This document shows, piece by piece, positions 4,501 to 5,990 of a DNA stretch of 5,990 nt. A program made the position numbers and the translations under genes. The DNA is from JAABRU01 sp964534335 (GTDB lineage: Bacteria > Desulfobacterota > Desulfobacteria > Desulfobacterales > Desulfococcaceae), in contig CAZHPS010000436.1 in the NCBI GenBank assembly GCA_964534335.1, positions 1 through 5,990 on the forward strand. The letters run 5' to 3'. Position 1 is the first letter of the stretch. Every line of letters starts with the position of its first letter. The notes under the pieces were generated by a model that saw only the letters and a list, made by a program, of their open reading frames with translations, was not told the origin of the DNA and did no database searches.

Positions 4501-5990
4501 TCTGCGATCCGTTGAAAAGAATGCCGCCCCATTCGGTTCCCTTAAAGGTGATTTTTTTGTCACTCTTTCCCTCTGCCAGCATACCACCCCGGAGGATAAG
4601 TCTCATATTATCCTCAAATTCCAGCAAAGTTCCCGCGGGAATCACCAATGTGGCATTTTCCATGACTGTCAGGACATTCGGGCCTCCGCCGGATTTGATG
4701 ACCACCTTGTCATAGTCCCAGGTGGTATCCACAATGATTTCATTGGGAGGAACGAGTTCATTTGCAATGATTTCCTTCACTTCCGGCGGAATGACAATAA
4801 TGGTGAATTTCTGATCCTTTTCCGCATCAAAAAGCCCGCTGTCGTCTGTGACCCGCAGCACAATGTGATGCGTGCCGATATTGGCTGCTCCCGGAGTGCC
4901 GGAAAACAGGGTGGTTCCATCCTCATTTTTCTGCAAAGTGAGCCAGTCCGGTTTTTTCACTGCACTGACAGTCAGGGTTTCCCGCGGATCATTGGCATCC
5001 GGATCTTCTGCTGTAACAATATAATTATACTCTTTTTCAGAAGATACGGTTGAAGGAGGCGAACTGGTAATCTTTGGGCTCTGATTCGTACAGGATACCT
5101 GTATTGTGACAAATTCAGTGTTGGGAGAATCCTCTTCCCCGTCATTGACTTTCGCAGAAAACTCAACAGTGTAATTTGAGTCCCGGTTTACGGTTTCATA
5201 GATCAGCAGCCGATCCTTATTTGCCACAATGGGCTTTGTCTCTGTGATTTCATCCCCTTTTTTCCCTCCGGTTTCATACTGGTACAGTTTTCCCATTTCA
5301 GGATCAGGAAAAGTGATAAGCCGGTAGGTGAGAACATCCCCCTCATCCTCATCAGTTCCCAGTGTAAGCTGAACTGACAGCAGTGTCTGAGGCAGAATTG
5401 CGTACTCATCCTCTTTTTCGGCTGCGGTCACGGTTTTTGTCTGGAAAACATCCTTTGCCGGATCAGTTCCGATATAAGGGGGGTGATTCACTTTGTATAT
5501 TACGGTAATGATGACAGTTTCAGTATCAGGCGAATCCTGAAAACCGTCATTGACTTTGGCTCCAAAACGATCCTCATGATTTGCGTCAAGCAGCCCCGGC
5601 TCATAGATCACGCGTCTTTGCGTGTCTGTCAGTTCTGTGCCGGTCATGGTGATTTCCGCCCCTTTGTTTTTGGGAAACGCAGGATCAAACTGGTAGATCC
5701 TGCCAAATGTGGGAAGGGAGGTGATTTTATAGACCAGCGGCCCGCCGCTGCTGACACCGACACTTAACTGCACAGTCAGGAGTTCAGTGATGGGTGTTTC
5801 CAGTTTCTGTTCTGTTTTTCCCACATGGGGCGCAGGCGGCAGAGCTTTCACCGTGATGGTCACGGTTTCGGCATCAGCAGAATCCTCAGTCCCGTCATTG
5901 ACTTTTGCCGCAAAAATGTCCGCATAGTCTGTTTGAGACAGAACCGGTGCATACACCACGCGCCTGCCGGTGTCTGTCACTTTTGTATCA
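1547..5990 (-). CDS. Giant multidomain surface protein (cadherin-like, beta-helix, PKD-like, GPS-like), 5' end outside window
   Basis: The reading frame is open to the right edge. The first possible start (GTG, 5978-5980) lies inside a module whose earlier residues are coded by the remaining bases, so the true start is upstream. Residues are numbered from that GTG. Domains in order: partial CSPG/cadherin-like module (to 45), a second (46-163) and a third (164-296), each with a LYQ- or IYQ-type strand and a KVNDG motif; He_PIG-like Ig fold (298-397, DPDAN acidic motif); beta-helix entry cap and helix (about 400-750); choice-of-anchor-Q-like end (764-801); fourth CSPG-like module (803-937); second He_PIG (940-1036); PKD-like domain (1038-1125); acidic helical repeats (1140-1290); GPS/ZU5-like beta-sandwich with HLT at 1431-1433 (1298-1440); tail with GGGGCF (1466-1471). 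DPD/DGD-type motifs suggest calcium binding. No membrane segment is visible. Seen: modules and motifs. Known: these folds occur in secreted and surface proteins. Inferred: an extracellular adhesive or structural role; the ligand is unknown. Confidence 0.93.
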   Translation of the reverse strand, partial: DTKVTDTGRRVVYAPVLSQTDYADIFAAKVNDGTEDSADAETVTITVKALPPAPHVGKTEQKLETPITELLTVQLSVGVSSGGPLVYKITSLPTFGRIYQFDPAFPKNKGAEITMTGTELTDTQRRVIYEPGLLDANHEDRFGAKVNDGFQDSPDTETVIITVIYKVNHPPYIGTDPAKDVFQTKTVTAAEKEDEYAILPQTLLSVQLTLGTDEDEGDVLTYRLITFPDPEMGKLYQYETGGKKGDEITETKPIVANKDRLLIYETVNRDSNYTVEFSAKVNDGEEDSPNTEFVTIQVSCTNQSPKITSSPPSTVSSEKEYNYIVTAEDPDANDPRETLTVSAVKKPDWLTLQKNEDGTTLFSGTPGAANIGTHHIVLRVTDDSGLFDAEKDQKFTIIVIPPEVKEIIANELVPPNEIIVDTTWDYDKVVIKSGGGPNVLTVMENATLVIPAGTLLEFEDNMRLILRGGMLAEGKSDKKITFKGTEWGGILFNGSQKPSVMKYCQIEGVKGIVSGGVGVVNYSDLIMENCTISKNEGVYGAGIYLVNASPTLTGNTITGNKFCEKGGGIYCKDGSPILTGNTISGNTDCKKGAGLYLENCNAKMQDNFITQNMAHDGGGLYIDGGAPELANLIIANNNGTVDGGGLFLINASPKVTSCTIAANLSLKGPGIFCLTSSPVVKNTVVYTNHIADEKGADTGISQQIWLGDSGSVPSFLYSNVEGGTAGIGGSAFGGTYKNCTEADPLFFSPAAAAGAEGSGTWTVKAESPCINTGAPDMGGVPAADIAGIPRPFNGVRADMGAHEFRNNPPVLDADSRVLEGADEKNGILFSLNNLVSGTDPDGDDVRYKILSLPEYGKLYQVKDGNKDYEIQLVDDKTDIFVSDPQNLLYYEPINRSADYTVSFSYKVKDDLQKREDISEEELLFLPLDSFGEVRISIGVKAENEAPFFVSTQDIEAKVGNEYSYEIEVADPDTDHTGEFLKIWAEKTAPWQALTDKGDGTGLLSGIPAQKDLGMQNVNLRVTDALGAFAQQDFIITVIFPNELSVNGGEDQTGEPGTPLFLTASGQGSDTIIYEWTIQDKNANMVKSGEGQTFSWTPEQGGMYTAIVRVRDEFGSLPGSDRVQLAIAEGFAEAGDERRDAPTSEQESMLENLSATDSADPDFDKKESIEAISELSELNLSAEQQNMVLKGMEEVLESGELTQDEASQMMGAADNLIIESADEGSRLTAEQRTRMLHILNGIADIPEMTEPQVFKMMKTLGELLRQQGTSGLSAEEIGLIDEIARKTFRKAADLKSSVTADGYEYVKIYTQTVDTSSPAPVRLGGNSETDARFAVSEALIAEIRQKTGVKHLTVCFLVNAITDGHGVLVCAEMTNDSKSVLSLRNLANPAEIAIPVINSSRRAPMYFNTSSGFWLADGIAVMTAGDKIVVFTSRHLTDFMLFESQTDPTIGDERNDGEKVVEAVSDIGSGGGGCFMDILWK
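1661..2089 (-). other. GPS/GAIN or ZU5-like C-terminal beta-sandwich with HLT site
   Basis: Residues 1298-1440 form a predicted beta-rich domain. The end matches the layout of eukaryotic GPS motifs: a YF pair (1402-1403) where Cys-x-x-Trp is usual, W1410 four residues before G1414, then a beta-hairpin (GDKIVVFTSR) leading to H1431-L1432-T1433 and DFMLF. NLANPAEIAIP (1381-1391) also resembles the strand before the GPS in polycystin-type GAIN domains. The four GPS cysteines are absent. In GAIN proteins cleavage falls between Leu and Thr/Ser of HL(T/S), and in the ZU5-type protein PIDD at HF/S. Cleavage here is inferred, not shown. Confidence 0.5.
2111..2563 (-). other. Acidic helical repeat region before the GPS-like domain
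   Basis: Residues 1140-1290 are rich in Glu, Leu, Met, Ala and Gln and predicted helical, unlike the beta-rich remainder. Three repeats start at LSAEQ (1176), LTAEQ (1223) and LSAEE (1268), about 45-47 residues apart. Its position between a PKD-like domain and the GPS-like sandwich matches that of the helical subdomain A of GAIN modules. It could instead be an unrelated helical spacer. Confidence 0.6.
3578..3691 (-). other. Choice-of-anchor-Q-like signature closing the beta-helix
   Basis: Residues 764-801 read SPCINTGAPD, then GIPRPFNG, then ADMGAHEF. This Ser-Pro-Cys, Asn/Asp-x-Gly, Pro-Arg, Asp-x-Gly-Ala-x-Glu pattern is the familiar end of beta-helix proteins annotated with choice-of-anchor Q. 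In such proteins it usually lies near the C terminus before a sorting signal; here about 680 residues follow it. Confidence 0.75.
3911..4438 (-). repeat. Beta-helix rung repeats, 25-26 codons each, in the giant gene
   Basis: About seven consecutive coils cover residues 515-690 of the giant protein. Rung starts at Y541, Y567, Y593, Y618, F644 and F669 are spaced 26, 26, 25, 26 and 25 residues. The rung pattern is an aromatic, then ASP-like turn, TLTGNTITGN-type strand and GGGI/GGGL. This is the right-handed parallel beta-helix pattern (Beta_helix/NosD-type), a fold used in surface adhesins and in polysaccharide-active enzymes. No clear lyase or hydrolase active site was recognised, so a structural or adhesive role is more likely. 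C560 and C586 occupy the same position of adjacent rungs. Confidence 0.88.

Noticed and set aside
3911..4783. Polysaccharide lyase or other enzyme activity for the beta-helix
   Set aside because: The fold fits, but no catalytic residue pattern of a known lyase or glycoside hydrolase family was recognised.
2963..5053. A 696-codon open frame on the plus strand opposite the giant gene
   Set aside because: It is in exact antisense codon register, where stops arise only opposite TTA, CTA or TCA codons, which the real gene rarely uses here. Its translation is rich in Cys, His and Phe with no recognisable domain, while the minus strand encodes clear domains.
5978..5980. GTG as the start of the giant gene
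   Set aside because: The frame stays open to the window edge and the codons before it belong to the same CSPG-like module as the later copies, so the true start is outside the window.

Overview
The window reads as a two-gene operon on the minus strand followed by a non-coding repeat array. The host is Gram-negative: the second gene encodes an outer-membrane beta-barrel with an export signal and a C-terminal Phe. A Gly-rich tail with a GGGGCF core, a GGTGTTC heptamer array and repeated palindromic intergenic elements together suggest a sulfate-reducer-like Desulfobacterota (Desulfobacterales-type) genome. That assignment is inference from style and not a match to a known genome.

Positions 1547-5990 hold the 3' part of a very large minus-strand gene that is open at the right edge of the window. 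Its 1,480 visible residues form a mosaic of extracellular modules. In order these are three CSPG/cadherin-like modules, a He_PIG-type Ig fold, a right-handed parallel beta-helix ending in a choice-of-anchor-Q-like signature, another CSPG-like plus He_PIG pair, a PKD-like domain, an acidic helical repeat region, a C-terminal beta-sandwich resembling the GPS/GAIN or ZU5 autoproteolysis fold with a His-Leu-Thr site, and a short GGGGCF tail. Residue numbers for this protein count from the codon at 5978-5980 as residue 1.

Positions 339-1526 hold the second gene, a FadL/PorV-like outer-membrane barrel of 395 residues. It starts 20 bases after the stop of the giant gene, with its own ribosome binding site, so the two are probably co-transcribed. 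A heptanucleotide tandem repeat lies inside its signal-peptide coding region.

Positions 1-338 have no gene. They hold tandem and inverted copies of a 54-59 bp element with a hairpin core whose stem shows a compensatory base-pair change between copies. The last, degenerate copy runs into the end of the barrel gene and appears to supply its final codons.

Working model (inference): the giant protein is a secreted or surface adhesin/stalk-like protein, and the barrel is its outer-membrane partner or a co-regulated porin. The items most worth a second look are the GPS-like C terminus, the heptamer repeat in the signal peptide, and the covarying repeat array.
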